A stretch of DNA of 32,742 nt from Planctomycetota bacterium. Its GTDB lineage: Bacteria > Planctomycetota > UBA1135 > GCA-002686595. Under the pieces are notes generated by a model, which saw only the letters and a program-made list of their open reading frames with translations, did no database searches and was not told where the DNA came from. Position numbers and translations under genes: made by a program. The DNA lies in assembly GCA_002683825.1 (NCBI GenBank), contig NYUD01000013.1, positions 25,408 to 58,149 on the forward strand, in the 5' to 3' direction. Positions 17,010 through 25,145 of the stretch are shown here, in pieces. The stretch's first letter is position 1. Each line of letters starts with the position of its first letter.

Positions 17010-18433
17010 GCATCGCCCGCGACGCCCTCGTAGCGCTTGTTCTCTTCACGATCGGGTACGGTGCGCAGTACATTTTCTTCGCCATCGTCAGCCACGGCCT
17101 CGGTGCTGACGCGGCGGGAGGATTCTTCGAGCTTCACGCATTTGTGATCGTAGCCGCTGTCATCGCACGGGCAGGGCTGGACAAGAGTGGATTCCGTGAG
17201 TTTGCCACGTGGTCGGAGACCCAACTCACCTCGATGTGGCTTTACGCCCGACGCGTGCTCGGGATGAGCCTGCTCGCAAGTGTCTTCATGGCAGCGGTGC
17301 TGATGCTGCTGCGCGACTCCGTCCTCCATGTTTGGGGAAACGGCGATGCCTATCTCACTTTCTATATCCTCCTGCTCGCGCTTCCTCCCCTGACCCTGGG
17401 CCCTGTCATCGCAGAACTGCTGCGAGCCCGACGTGCGGTCGCTGCGTCCGTCACGGCGCAAATCGCTCTGCCATACGGCGGTGCGACCTGCATCCTCGGT
17501 TTTCTGTTCCTTCGACATCACTTGTCCCCGTCCGCGGCGGCTGCAGCCCTTGCGACCAGCACATGGGTCTCCGTGCTAGTCTCCCTCGCACTGCTACGGC
17601 GCGGGAGCCACCACCCGCCCTCCTCACCGCTGCCCACCTTCCGACCGACCAAAGGAGCGGCCGCGTTGCTTTGGAGCACGATCGTTCTGATGGGAATGGG
17701 CAGCCTTGATGTCGCGGTTCTGGGGATCTTCCTCGACAACGAAGGCGTGGCGGTTTACGTCGCTGCTGCCCGAACGGCAATGATCCCCGCGGTGGCACTT
17801 GCCGCGATTCACGCAGCCGTTGGGCCAAGTCTCGCGCGCGGATTCGCATCAGCTTCCTTGCAGGAAACGGCTTCGACCGCCCGACGTGCAGCCTCATGGT
17901 CCCTGATGTCGGTGACGGCGGCGGCGATTGCTGTCGTCTTCCTGGGAGAGTACATCCTCACCTTCTTCGGCGAGGGCTTCGAGACTGCGTACTGGCCCCT
18001 TGTTGTACTGGCCGTCGGTCAGCTGGGGAACGGGGCCACTGGTGTCATCGCCCAGATTGCACAGATTTCCGGAGACGAACGCTTCGCAGCCCGAACACTC
18101 TCGGTAACGCTCGGATTCGCAATCCTCGGATACGTGTTGGTTGCCCCCCTCTGGGGAGTGTTGGGGGCCGCGACCATCACCTCCCTGTCGATCATCATCT
18201 GGAACGCAGCCTTCGCCAGGCGCGCGCGCCGTAGAAACAACGCCGTCTTCCACTGCACGAGATGGCCCGCGGGGCTTCTCCTCGTCGGAGCATCTCTGGC
18301 CATCAAGTGGTGGTTCGGCATTGGGACGGGATTCTACGTGGCACTTTTCTGGACGGGAATGATGATCAGCTGCGCCGCAGTACTGGTGCTGGTCCGACCC
18401 AACCGACCGCCGGAGGCTGGAGGAACAGGCTAG
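17006..18433 (+). CDS. Wzx-like polysaccharide flippase
   Basis: A 475-residue polytopic membrane protein with about 12-14 hydrophobic segments and short charged loops, of the MATE-like polysaccharide transporter type. The first helix (ARDALVALVLFTIGYGAQY) and the paired N- and C-terminal halves fit Wzx proteins, which move lipid-linked oligosaccharide repeats across the inner membrane. There is no sharp sequence motif, so the call rests on topology, length and context. The ATG at 17006 overlaps the sulfotransferase stop (ATGA), and the open frame upstream is sulfotransferase overlap. Its stop TAG shares a base with the GTG start of the next gene. Confidence 0.8.
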   Translation: MSIARDALVALVLFTIGYGAQYIFFAIVSHGLGADAAGGFFELHAFVIVAAVIARAGLDKSGFREFATWSETQLTSMWLYARRVLGMSLLASVFMAAVLMLLRDSVLHVWGNGDAYLTFYILLLALPPLTLGPVIAELLRARRAVAASVTAQIALPYGGATCILGFLFLRHHLSPSAAAAALATSTWVSVLVSLALLRRGSHHPPSSPLPTFRPTKGAAALLWSTIVLMGMGSLDVAVLGIFLDNEGVAVYVAAARTAMIPAVALAAIHAAVGPSLARGFASASLQETASTARRAASWSLMSVTAAAIAVVFLGEYILTFFGEGFETAYWPLVVLAVGQLGNGATGVIAQIAQISGDERFAARTLSVTLGFAILGYVLVAPLWGVLGAATITSLSIIIWNAAFARRARRRNNAVFHCTRWPAGLLLVGASLAIKWWFGIGTGFYVALFWTGMMISCAAVLVLVRPNRPPEAGGTG

Positions 18434-19734
18434 TGCGCTGGGCCCTGATCACCTCCATGTGCCTGTTCTCCATCTACAACGGGCTGGACCCGCGCGTACT
18501 CGCCGGTCAACGTCTGGCCTACGCCATGACGTTCTTGTTCGCGGCACTTGCCGCAACCGCGACCTTGCATGGAAGAAAACTGCGGGGGAACGACGCCAAG
18601 TCCGTCGCCCTCCTCGTTGCGCTATGCCTGGTGTTTCTGCTCCCGACCCTCACCCAAGCCTTCGTCTACCCCCACTACGTGGCAGGAGACCTGGCTTCCC
18701 TGCTGATGCCGGTACTATTTTGGGTGGCCATGCGTGGCTACCCGTCGCTGCTACGGGCATCCAGCTTCGGTGCACTGATTGCCGCAAGCGCCGTGGCGGC
18801 GATGCTGGCGCCGAACTTTGCCGATGTGGGCGGCCGGTACGAACCTCCTACCCCGTTCGTCATCGGCTCACTCTGGTTCGGAGTCTTCTACGCTCGTCGG
18901 CGGACCAGCCTCCTGATCCTGGTCGTATTGGTTCCGTCGGTCCTCTGGCTGGCTTTCGCATCTGGTTTCCGCAGTAGCGCGCTGCTTGTCCCGATCGGAG
19001 CACTGGTCGCCGTGGTTCTCCGGCGACGCACTCTACGGACAGCGGTCGTCTTGGCGATCGGAGTTCTCGCCGTCATACCTTTTGTATGGAACTTCGCAGA
19101 AGCCACGCTTTGGTCCACGCTGCAGGAAAGCCGTTTCCGGCCGCTTTTGTTCGGCGAGGTCGACGAGTCCATGCTCACTCGGTTCCTCGAATCCGCCGAC
19201 GCCCTTTCGACCGTGAGAAGCGAGTGGGGGCCAGGGAACTACCTCCTGGGATCGGGCCATGGCGCGACCTACTTGCCGAACCTGTCACTCGAGGCCCGAA
19301 ATCTGACAGCGGAGGGCCGTATCCACAATATCCACATTACGCCGGCCTTGATTCTCTTCCGCTACGGACTGCTGGGGGCCGGGGTGATGGTCTACGGACT
19401 CGTCCGTCTCGCACTGGGGTTCCAAACGGTACGCAACACCCCCAGCTCCAGCCAACTTGCTTCCGCCTACGCGATCATCGTTGTGCTGTACGTCGTCGAC
19501 TCGTCGATGAGGAACAACCTTGTGGACCCCAGCTTCTCCTTTGCCCTGGCGGCTCTGTTCACACTTGCATCAGCCGCACACAATTCCAAGGCAGCACGCG
19601 TTGAGCAAACAGCACGCAGAAGGAGGAGGAGCCTGGCTTACCGGCGCAGAATCGGGCTGCCAGCGCCGAAGGTCTGTCGAGAAAGCCCTCTTCAGGTTCA
19701 ACTCGATCACCTGGGATCGGCTTCGCATACCTAG
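18433..19734 (+). CDS. O-antigen polymerase/ligase-like membrane protein
   Basis: A 433-residue polytopic protein with roughly 11 membrane helices and one large loop between them (about 225-310), the topology of Wzy polymerases and WaaL-type ligases. The loop contains ESADALSTVRSEWGPGNYLLGSGHG and is followed by GRIHNIHITPALILFRYGLLG. A loop ending in an invariant histidine and GLLG is a usual Wzy/O-antigen ligase feature. The GTG at 18433 was chosen because it overlaps the flippase stop (TAGTG) and GGAGG lies 8 nt upstream; an ATG at 18457 is the alternative. It probably joins the flipped repeat units in the periplasm. A ligase role is possible. Confidence 0.78.
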   Translation: MRWALITSMCLFSIYNGLDPRVLAGQRLAYAMTFLFAALAATATLHGRKLRGNDAKSVALLVALCLVFLLPTLTQAFVYPHYVAGDLASLLMPVLFWVAMRGYPSLLRASSFGALIAASAVAAMLAPNFADVGGRYEPPTPFVIGSLWFGVFYARRRTSLLILVVLVPSVLWLAFASGFRSSALLVPIGALVAVVLRRRTLRTAVVLAIGVLAVIPFVWNFAEATLWSTLQESRFRPLLFGEVDESMLTRFLESADALSTVRSEWGPGNYLLGSGHGATYLPNLSLEARNLTAEGRIHNIHITPALILFRYGLLGAGVMVYGLVRLALGFQTVRNTPSSSQLASAYAIIVVLYVVDSSMRNNLVDPSFSFALAALFTLASAAHNSKAARVEQTARRRRRSLAYRRRIGLPAPKVCRESPLQVQLDHLGSASHT

Positions 19735-19791
19735 TCCGAAGTCGCAGAGAACTCGCCCCTGACACTCTGGACCGGATGTTTGAACCTGGTC

Positions 19792-19811
19792 GACCGCATT
19801 CGAAGGCGGTC
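19792..19811. terminator. Inverted repeat between convergent polysaccharide genes
   Basis: GACCGC at 19792-19797 pairs with GCGGTC at 19806-19811 across an 8-nt loop containing TTCGAA. GAAC and GTTC flank it and can extend the stem. It lies in the 149-bp gap between the polymerase-like gene and the convergent wzc-like gene and may end both transcripts. Confidence 0.4.
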
Positions 19812-19883
19812 ATGTTCTTGAATCGTGGGCATGGGGAAGTTGTTGGCTTATTTCGGACAACCCACGGCTCACGAACGCCCCCC

Positions 19884-22268
19884 CTAGCGTCGCGACGCGA
19901 GGCCCCCCACCAGCACGGCTCCCACGATGTGCGCGCCCGCCTGTCGCAGCTGCAGGCAAGCCTTGGCCACGTCCTTTTCGCCGGTGTGGTTTTCCCGCAC
20001 CACCAGCACGGCTCCATCCGCCGCCGCCGCCAGGGTCGAGGCCTCGGAACCCGTCAACACGGCGGGCGTGTCGAGGATCACACGGTCGAAGCCGTCGCCG
20101 AGTCCGGCCAGCGCTTCGGCGGCACCGCGTCGCGCCACCAGGTCCCCCGGGTGATGCTCGGCCAGTCCTGCAGGCAGGAGCGAGAGGTCGTCCAGATCGG
20201 TGGCGCGGGTCCCGCTCCCATCGCCCGTGGCCAGGACCTCCGCCAGACCGGGACCCACCTTGCCGCCGAACCAGCGATGCAGGTCCGGTGAACGCATGTC
20301 CCCGTCCACCAGGAGAACCCGCTCGCCGGCCCGCGCCAGGGCGCAGGCCAGCTGGGCGGCGAGCGTGGAACGGCCCTCGCCCGCCAGGGGGGACGTGATG
20401 GTGATGACCTTGCCCTCGGTGCCGTGGCGGAAGGCCCCTCGCAGTGCCCGGTAGGCTTCCGCCGCGGGGCCGTCCGCTCCGGTCGTGGCCATACCCGGAC
20501 GCCCGCTGCGGTCACGGGGAATGGAAGGCAGGCGAGGTGCGCCCACGGCCTTCTCCAGTTGTTCGCCGGACACGACGGGCCGCCGGATGCCTTCCCGCAG
20601 CAAGGCCAGACCGGAGCCAAGGAAGATTCCCAAGAGCAACCCCAGGGCCAGGTTCAGGGGGACCATCGGCGATTGCGGTTCCAGGGGCGGCACGGCCCAG
20701 TCGATGACCTCGACGCTCGGCACGGCGGCCGTGCGGGCGATGTGAGCCTCTTCCTTCTGTCCCACGAGGAAGAGGTAGATCTCGCTGAAGGCGCGCACCC
20801 TGCGGCTGTGACGGGCGAGTTCCAGCTGGGCTCCGGGCAGGGTCTCCAGTTCCTTCTGGTAGGTGCCCAGGATGGACGCCAGATCCTGCGCCGTACGCTC
20901 CTGCCGCCAGATCTGATTCTCCAGGGAGCTCTGGATGCTCGTCATGCGCTCGTGAATGCGCGTGTTGACTTCCTTCAGAGGCGGCCAGTCGTCCTCGTAG
21001 ACCTCCTCCATGACGCGCTTCTGGCTCAAGAGCCCGGCCAGGGGTTCCAGAAGCTCGCTCGTCAGGGCCTCGGAGGAGTCCAGGCCCGTGATGCCCTCCG
21101 GGGACAGGACTCCACTGCGAATCCGCTCCAGGATGTCCGCCGTGGTTCGCGATTGCAGATCCGTGCGAGCCCGCTCCAGATCCACTTCCACCAGTTTCTC
21201 CACGAGCGCCGTCGCCGCATCGGGCAGGACGATCGTTCCCGCCCGCTCTCCGAACTCCTTGAGATCCCGCTCGGCCCGTTCCAGGTCCACGTGGATGCGG
21301 TCGATCTCCTCCTCCACGAACCCAACGGAGCGGTCGGCGCGCCGTAGAAAGCGTGCCCGATTGTGGGCCAGGTAGGAACGCACGAGCCCGTTCAAGGTCT
21401 GCGCCACGCGGTCCGGATCCCGGTCCTCGAAGGCCACGCGCAAGACGTTCGAGCCCCGGCCCGTCTCCTCGACGACCAGATCCTCGAGGAACAGATCCAC
21501 GGCCTTCTGAAGACTCCGCACGCTCAAGCGAAAGCGCCGCCCGGCGAGCTTCTCCAGGTCCGTGCCCTGCGGCACCAGGCGCAGGCGCGCCTCCTGCCAG
21601 GCCAGCTCGCCGTCGGCCCCCAACGGAACCTCCTGTTCACGGCGGTCCCACAGACGATCCACGGACAGACGCGCGCGCTTCGCCCCGAGCACCTCGACCC
21701 GCACGGGATCATCGAAGTCCTCCGGAAAATCCCAGGCGTCCACCTCCACCGCCATGCCCCCCACCGGAGCCTCTTCCCCCCGCAACATCCGGAGAAGCGC
21801 CTGCCACAGGCTCTGGCGCGCCAGGTCGTCCACGAGAGCCGTCCGCGAGAGTCCCTCCTGCGGCACCAGTTCCGAGGTCCCCCTCGGGCCCACCACCGCC
21901 CCCACCACGGGTCGGGAACGCAGGACCTCCATCTCGGCGGCCGTCTGGGGTGCTCCCCCCATGAGACTCGAGAGATCGATCGGAAGATTCGCCAGCCGGC
22001 CGAGCATGGCGGACGCGGAAGAGACCTCCTCCACCAGAATGCGCGCCTCGGCCCGGTAGCCGGGAGCCATCCACAGCGTCACCCCCGCGGCGAGGCCCAG
22101 GCAGAGAGTCATCACCCCGCCGATCAGGAGCTTGCGCCGCCTGAGCACCCCGAGAAGATCCGCCAGGGAGATCTCGTCCTCTCGCAAGTCGCCGTCCGTC
22201 CAGAGGGCTTCGCCCCGTCCGCCCGGCCCGCCGTCCGCCGGGCCCGTCGAGGGGTCCTGGGCCGTCAC
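19884..22268 (-). CDS. Wzc-like polysaccharide co-polymerase with ATPase domain
   Basis: A 794-residue fusion of a Wzz-type chain-length domain and a BY-kinase-like ATPase domain. One membrane helix is near 46-68, a long periplasmic part with coiled-coil segments follows, a second helix is near 545-570, and the ATPase domain starts about 619. Walker A reads SPLAGEGRST with Arg633 in place of the usual lysine. Walker A' is LLVDGDMRSP (D655, D657) and Walker B is RVILDTP (D733). The C-terminus ends GGLASRR with no tyrosine cluster, so classical tyrosine autophosphorylation is unlikely. The start is a GTG that overlaps the wza-like stop (GTGA), so the two are coupled. It should control chain length and export with the Wza-like protein. 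Confidence 0.88.
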   Translation of the reverse strand: MTAQDPSTGPADGGPGGRGEALWTDGDLREDEISLADLLGVLRRRKLLIGGVMTLCLGLAAGVTLWMAPGYRAEARILVEEVSSASAMLGRLANLPIDLSSLMGGAPQTAAEMEVLRSRPVVGAVVGPRGTSELVPQEGLSRTALVDDLARQSLWQALLRMLRGEEAPVGGMAVEVDAWDFPEDFDDPVRVEVLGAKRARLSVDRLWDRREQEVPLGADGELAWQEARLRLVPQGTDLEKLAGRRFRLSVRSLQKAVDLFLEDLVVEETGRGSNVLRVAFEDRDPDRVAQTLNGLVRSYLAHNRARFLRRADRSVGFVEEEIDRIHVDLERAERDLKEFGERAGTIVLPDAATALVEKLVEVDLERARTDLQSRTTADILERIRSGVLSPEGITGLDSSEALTSELLEPLAGLLSQKRVMEEVYEDDWPPLKEVNTRIHERMTSIQSSLENQIWRQERTAQDLASILGTYQKELETLPGAQLELARHSRRVRAFSEIYLFLVGQKEEAHIARTAAVPSVEVIDWAVPPLEPQSPMVPLNLALGLLLGIFLGSGLALLREGIRRPVVSGEQLEKAVGAPRLPSIPRDRSGRPGMATTGADGPAAEAYRALRGAFRHGTEGKVITITSPLAGEGRSTLAAQLACALARAGERVLLVDGDMRSPDLHRWFGGKVGPGLAEVLATGDGSGTRATDLDDLSLLPAGLAEHHPGDLVARRGAAEALAGLGDGFDRVILDTPAVLTGSEASTLAAAADGAVLVVRENHTGEKDVAKACLQLRQAGAHIVGAVLVGGLASRR

Positions 22269-22990
22269 AGAAGATTCTCCAGCGCCACCACGGCCGCTGC
22301 CGTCGAGATCGGAATCGACACGGCCTGGAGGAGGGGAATCACATCCCGCACGGCCTCGGCACGATCCGCCCAGGTTCGCCGTCCCACGAAGATCACGTCA
22401 CCGGGACTGATCAGCCCTGCCGCCTTCCCGTCCAGGGCGTTGCCATCCAGCATCACCAGGTTTTCCTCCGCCAGCCCCCCTCGCATCCAGACGACCTGAT
22501 CTCGGTTGGCCGTACTCGCAAACCCTCCGGCTCCGGCCAGGGCCTCCAGGGCGGTGATCGGGCGTCTGAGCTGGTAGACGCCGGGCCGGGCCAACGCCCC
22601 CAGGACGACGAACCGATGCGCACCGAACTCCGTCACCGCCACGTCCACCCGGGGGTCCTTCAGGTACTGCCTCAAGGCGCCCGAGACCGCCGCCTTCACC
22701 TCCAGCACCGTCATGCCGCCCACCTCCACCGGACCCACGAGGGGCAGCTGAATCCGCCCCGCCCCGTCCACGGGGCTCCCCGGTGCATTGTCCCGGAGGA
22801 CCTGCGAACTCAGGTCCGGATGGCCGTACACGTTCACCCGCAAGACGTCCCCCGGCCCCACCAGGTACTCCGCCGCCGGCCCGACGGCGGACGCGTTCCC
22901 GCCCGGAGGCGGAATCACCCGCGGAGGACCGGAGGCACATCCGGCCACCAGGAGAGCCAAGGGCGCGCAGCACAGGAGCGGGCGAGTCAT
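22265..22990 (-). CDS. Wza-like polysaccharide export lipoprotein
   Basis: A 241-residue outer-membrane export protein. The N-terminus is a lipoprotein signal with lipobox LVAGC and Cys18 as the lipidated residue. The poly-export domain starts at about 42 with YLVGPGDVLRVNVYGHPDL, then DGAGRIQLPLVGPVEVGGMT. A soluble ligand-binding beta-grasp segment follows (VVLGALARPGVYQL). It is shorter than E. coli Wza and ends in a hydrophobic helix (STAAAVVALENLL). It forms the export channel for the polymer and pairs with the Wzc-like protein. The start ATG at 22990 opens a divergent 236-bp region shared with the IPTL-CTERM-like gene. Confidence 0.88.
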   Translation of the reverse strand: MTRPLLCCAPLALLVAGCASGPPRVIPPPGGNASAVGPAAEYLVGPGDVLRVNVYGHPDLSSQVLRDNAPGSPVDGAGRIQLPLVGPVEVGGMTVLEVKAAVSGALRQYLKDPRVDVAVTEFGAHRFVVLGALARPGVYQLRRPITALEALAGAGGFASTANRDQVVWMRGGLAEENLVMLDGNALDGKAAGLISPGDVIFVGRRTWADRAEAVRDVIPLLQAVSIPISTAAAVVALENLL

Positions 22991-23226
22991 GGGGGGACAA
23001 TATCAATCCGGGGCTTCCAAGTGCGAGTCTTGGCGGCAAAAGGGGCGTCGGTGAACGGATCGAGAACGGGCACACACACCCCCCGCTCTCACGACCTGAT
23101 CGCCTGCGAAGCCGGGGGCCGACGTCGGGGAGGTGTCGAGAGGTCGAGCTGGACGCGTGTACGTCTTTGGACCACCTGTTCCGCGCCTTCTCACTAGGAT
23201 CGGGGGGTCACGAGGACGGAGGAATC
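22991..23226. promoter_or_regulatory. Divergent region of wza-like and IPTL-CTERM-like genes
   Basis: This 236-bp gap should carry the promoter of the wza-wzc transcript and that of the sorting-tail protein. TTGGAC at 23167-23172 and TAGGAT at 23195-23200 resemble sigma-70 boxes, but the 22-nt spacing is too long, so I do not claim a promoter. The ribosome site GGAGGA near 23218 belongs to the plus-strand gene. Confidence 0.35.
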
Positions 23227-23907
23227 ATGAGGAGCATGAAGGGGACCTTGATCGCGGGCGCGTGCCTGGTCCTGGCGGGCATCTCGGGGGGCCAGAAGGG
23301 CGCGGGGGGAGCCACGGCCGGCCTCAGCGTCGGGCCCGGAACGCCCGCTTCGGGCGGGGTCCAGGCGAGGGTCGTCAGCTCGAGCTACGATGCGACCCGG
23401 GGCTCGACCACGCTCGTGGTCGATATCTCCGGAACCGAGAGCTGGGACGGCCTGGGCGATTCGTCGAACACCGTTCTCGACGTCCCCATCCCAGGCCACG
23501 AGGTGAGCGGCATCGGCTGGGACGTGACCCTCATGTCCGTCGGCACCAGCTGGCTCTCCGGGTCCGCCATCTCGTTCCAGGGTGACCTCATAGCGCACAT
23601 CGGCGTCGACAACTTCCCCGGCTCCTGCGCCTGTTCGAGTGAGGGCATCATCGTTCTCAACGACCTGGGGATCCCCAACCTCACGATCACCGACGGCTCG
23701 CTGCCCCTCGAGTTCTTCCAGGACCCCGACGACACACCGGACACCGTGGATGCGATCTACACCTCCGGCACCATCTCGATCGTGTACGAGGGTGGCGCCG
23801 GGGTCCCGACCGTCTCCCGCCGGGGCCTCATCGTCCTGGCCCTGCTCCTTCTCCTGGGCGTCCTTTTGATGGGCCTGAAGTCGCGGAGCCGGCCACTCGC
23901 CCCCTGA
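23227..23907 (+). CDS. Exported protein with IPTL-CTERM-like sorting tail
   Basis: A 226-residue protein with a signal peptide (MKGTLIAGACLVLAG) and a beta-rich middle (WDVTLMSVGTSWL, then acidic segments and CAC). Its tail is VPTVS (193-197), RRG, a hydrophobic helix (about 201-216) and the basic KSRSR. The order PTxS, hydrophobic helix, basic end is that of IPTL-CTERM sorting signals. In established biology such tails are recognised by exosortase-type enzymes that occur with exopolysaccharide loci; no exosortase is in the window. GGAGGA lies just before the ATG at 23227, and the upstream open frame is not convincing. It is divergent from the wza-like gene. The function of the middle domain is unknown. 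Confidence 0.78.
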   Translation: MRSMKGTLIAGACLVLAGISGGQKGAGGATAGLSVGPGTPASGGVQARVVSSSYDATRGSTTLVVDISGTESWDGLGDSSNTVLDVPIPGHEVSGIGWDVTLMSVGTSWLSGSAISFQGDLIAHIGVDNFPGSCACSSEGIIVLNDLGIPNLTITDGSLPLEFFQDPDDTPDTVDAIYTSGTISIVYEGGAGVPTVSRRGLIVLALLLLLGVLLMGLKSRSRPLAP

Positions 23908-23937
23908 CCGCACCGCCGGAGAGAAGCGCACACCGCC

Positions 23938-23952
23938 GCATCGGGGCGATGC
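23938..23952. terminator. Hairpin between convergent genes
   Basis: GCATCG at 23938-23943 pairs with CGATGC at 23947-23952 around a GGG loop, in the 59-bp gap between the IPTL-CTERM-like gene and the convergent DUF1501 gene. A compact hairpin in this position may serve as a shared terminator, although there is no T-tract. Confidence 0.35.
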
Positions 23953-23966
23953 ACCTGCAGTGAGGA

Positions 23967-25145
23967 TCAGACGAGACGGACCGGGGCGTGGGTGTGGCCG
24001 GGAAAGACGCTCGCGTGCGCCGCTATCCCGAGTCGACCGCGCAAGACCTCGCCGAGCACGTCGCGGTAATCCGTCGTCACCGCCAGGTTGCCGTCCCGGT
24101 CGAGCTGTTCGCGAGCGAGTCCGGGCCAGCTCCCGTGGACTCGCCCGCCCTGGATGCCCTGGCCCAGAACGAAACACGCTCCGCCGCGACCGTGGTCCGT
24201 TCCCATGCCCCTGACGCCCGCGACGCGCCGGCCGAACTCGGACAGCGCCACCACGGTGACCCTCCGCATGGCCGTGCCGAGATCCGTGCAAAAGGCCGAC
24301 AAGCCGCGCCCGAGGTCGTGCATGAGCCCGAGCAAGAGCGCGTGCTGATCGACGTGGGAGTCCCAGCCCGCCAGGTCCAGCTGGGCGATGCGCAGACCGA
24401 GATCGGCGCGGATCACGGCGGCCAGTTCCCGCAACTGACGCCCGAAGATCGAGTCGGGGTACTCCGCCCCCGCCGCAGGCCGCGGAGGAGCCTGCGCGAG
24501 CCGGGCAAGGGTCCGCATCAGATCCTGCGTGCGCTGACCGGCCCGGGAGATCTCGTCGGAACCTCGCTCATAGAGCGCGGCCAGAGCGGCGCCAAACCCC
24601 TCCGGCCAGGCTTCCGGTAGCTTCAGGCGAAAATCCTCGAGGCCCGGAAGCACGAGCGCGCGGGCACCGCCGAAAAGCGAATCGGGCAAGCGCTCCCCCA
24701 TCGCCAGGGCCGTCAGCGGCGCGCCGGAATGCGTGCGATCGGCCTGCAGCGTGCGCGTCAACCAACCGCTGGGGATGTCGGCGCCCTCCTCCACCCCCAA
24801 CTCCATGTTGCGCTGCGCTTCGAAGTGGGAGAGCGAGCGATCGGGTCCTCCGCAGGCGTGCACGACGGCCAGGCTGCGGTCGCGGTAGAGATCCAGAAGC
24901 GGGGCCAGCTCCGGATGCAGCCCGAAGAACCCGTCCAGATCGAGCGCGCCGTCTTTCTCGCCCGGCTCGGGGATTGCGATCCTGGGACGCTGGGAGCGGT
25001 AGTTCGGATCCGCGTAGGCCGGCACGGTGTGCAGGCCGTCCATGCCTCCGCGCAAGAAAACGATGACCAAGACGGAGCGTTCGCGTGAGGGGTCCGGCGC
25101 GAAGGATCCGCGCAGGCCCAGGAAACCTCGTCGATCCAGGCTCAT
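23967..25145 (-). CDS. DUF1501 family protein
   Basis: A 392-residue DUF1501 protein, a sulfatase-like, alkaline phosphatase-fold family abundant in Planctomycetota. It begins MSLDRRGFLGLRGSF, has the early block VLVIVFLRGGMDGLHTVPAY, then HPELAPLLDLYRDRSLAVVHA, SLSHFEAQRNMELG, GWDSHVDQH and ALSEFGRRVAG followed by GTDHGRGG, all typical. The twin-arginine start is not followed by the usual hydrophobic stretch, so export by Tat is doubtful for this copy. The ATG at 25145 overlaps the DUF1800 stop (ATGA). The partnership DUF1800-DUF1501 is very common and the molecular role of both is still unclear. Confidence 0.9.
   Translation of the reverse strand: MSLDRRGFLGLRGSFAPDPSRERSVLVIVFLRGGMDGLHTVPAYADPNYRSQRPRIAIPEPGEKDGALDLDGFFGLHPELAPLLDLYRDRSLAVVHACGGPDRSLSHFEAQRNMELGVEEGADIPSGWLTRTLQADRTHSGAPLTALAMGERLPDSLFGGARALVLPGLEDFRLKLPEAWPEGFGAALAALYERGSDEISRAGQRTQDLMRTLARLAQAPPRPAAGAEYPDSIFGRQLRELAAVIRADLGLRIAQLDLAGWDSHVDQHALLLGLMHDLGRGLSAFCTDLGTAMRRVTVVALSEFGRRVAGVRGMGTDHGRGGACFVLGQGIQGGRVHGSWPGLAREQLDRDGNLAVTTDYRDVLGEVLRGRLGIAAHASVFPGHTHAPVRLV

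Noticed and set aside
20360..22268. Classical tyrosine autokinase Wzc
   Set aside because: The Walker A lysine is replaced by arginine and the C-terminal tyrosine cluster is absent, so I use only a Wzc-like co-polymerase call.
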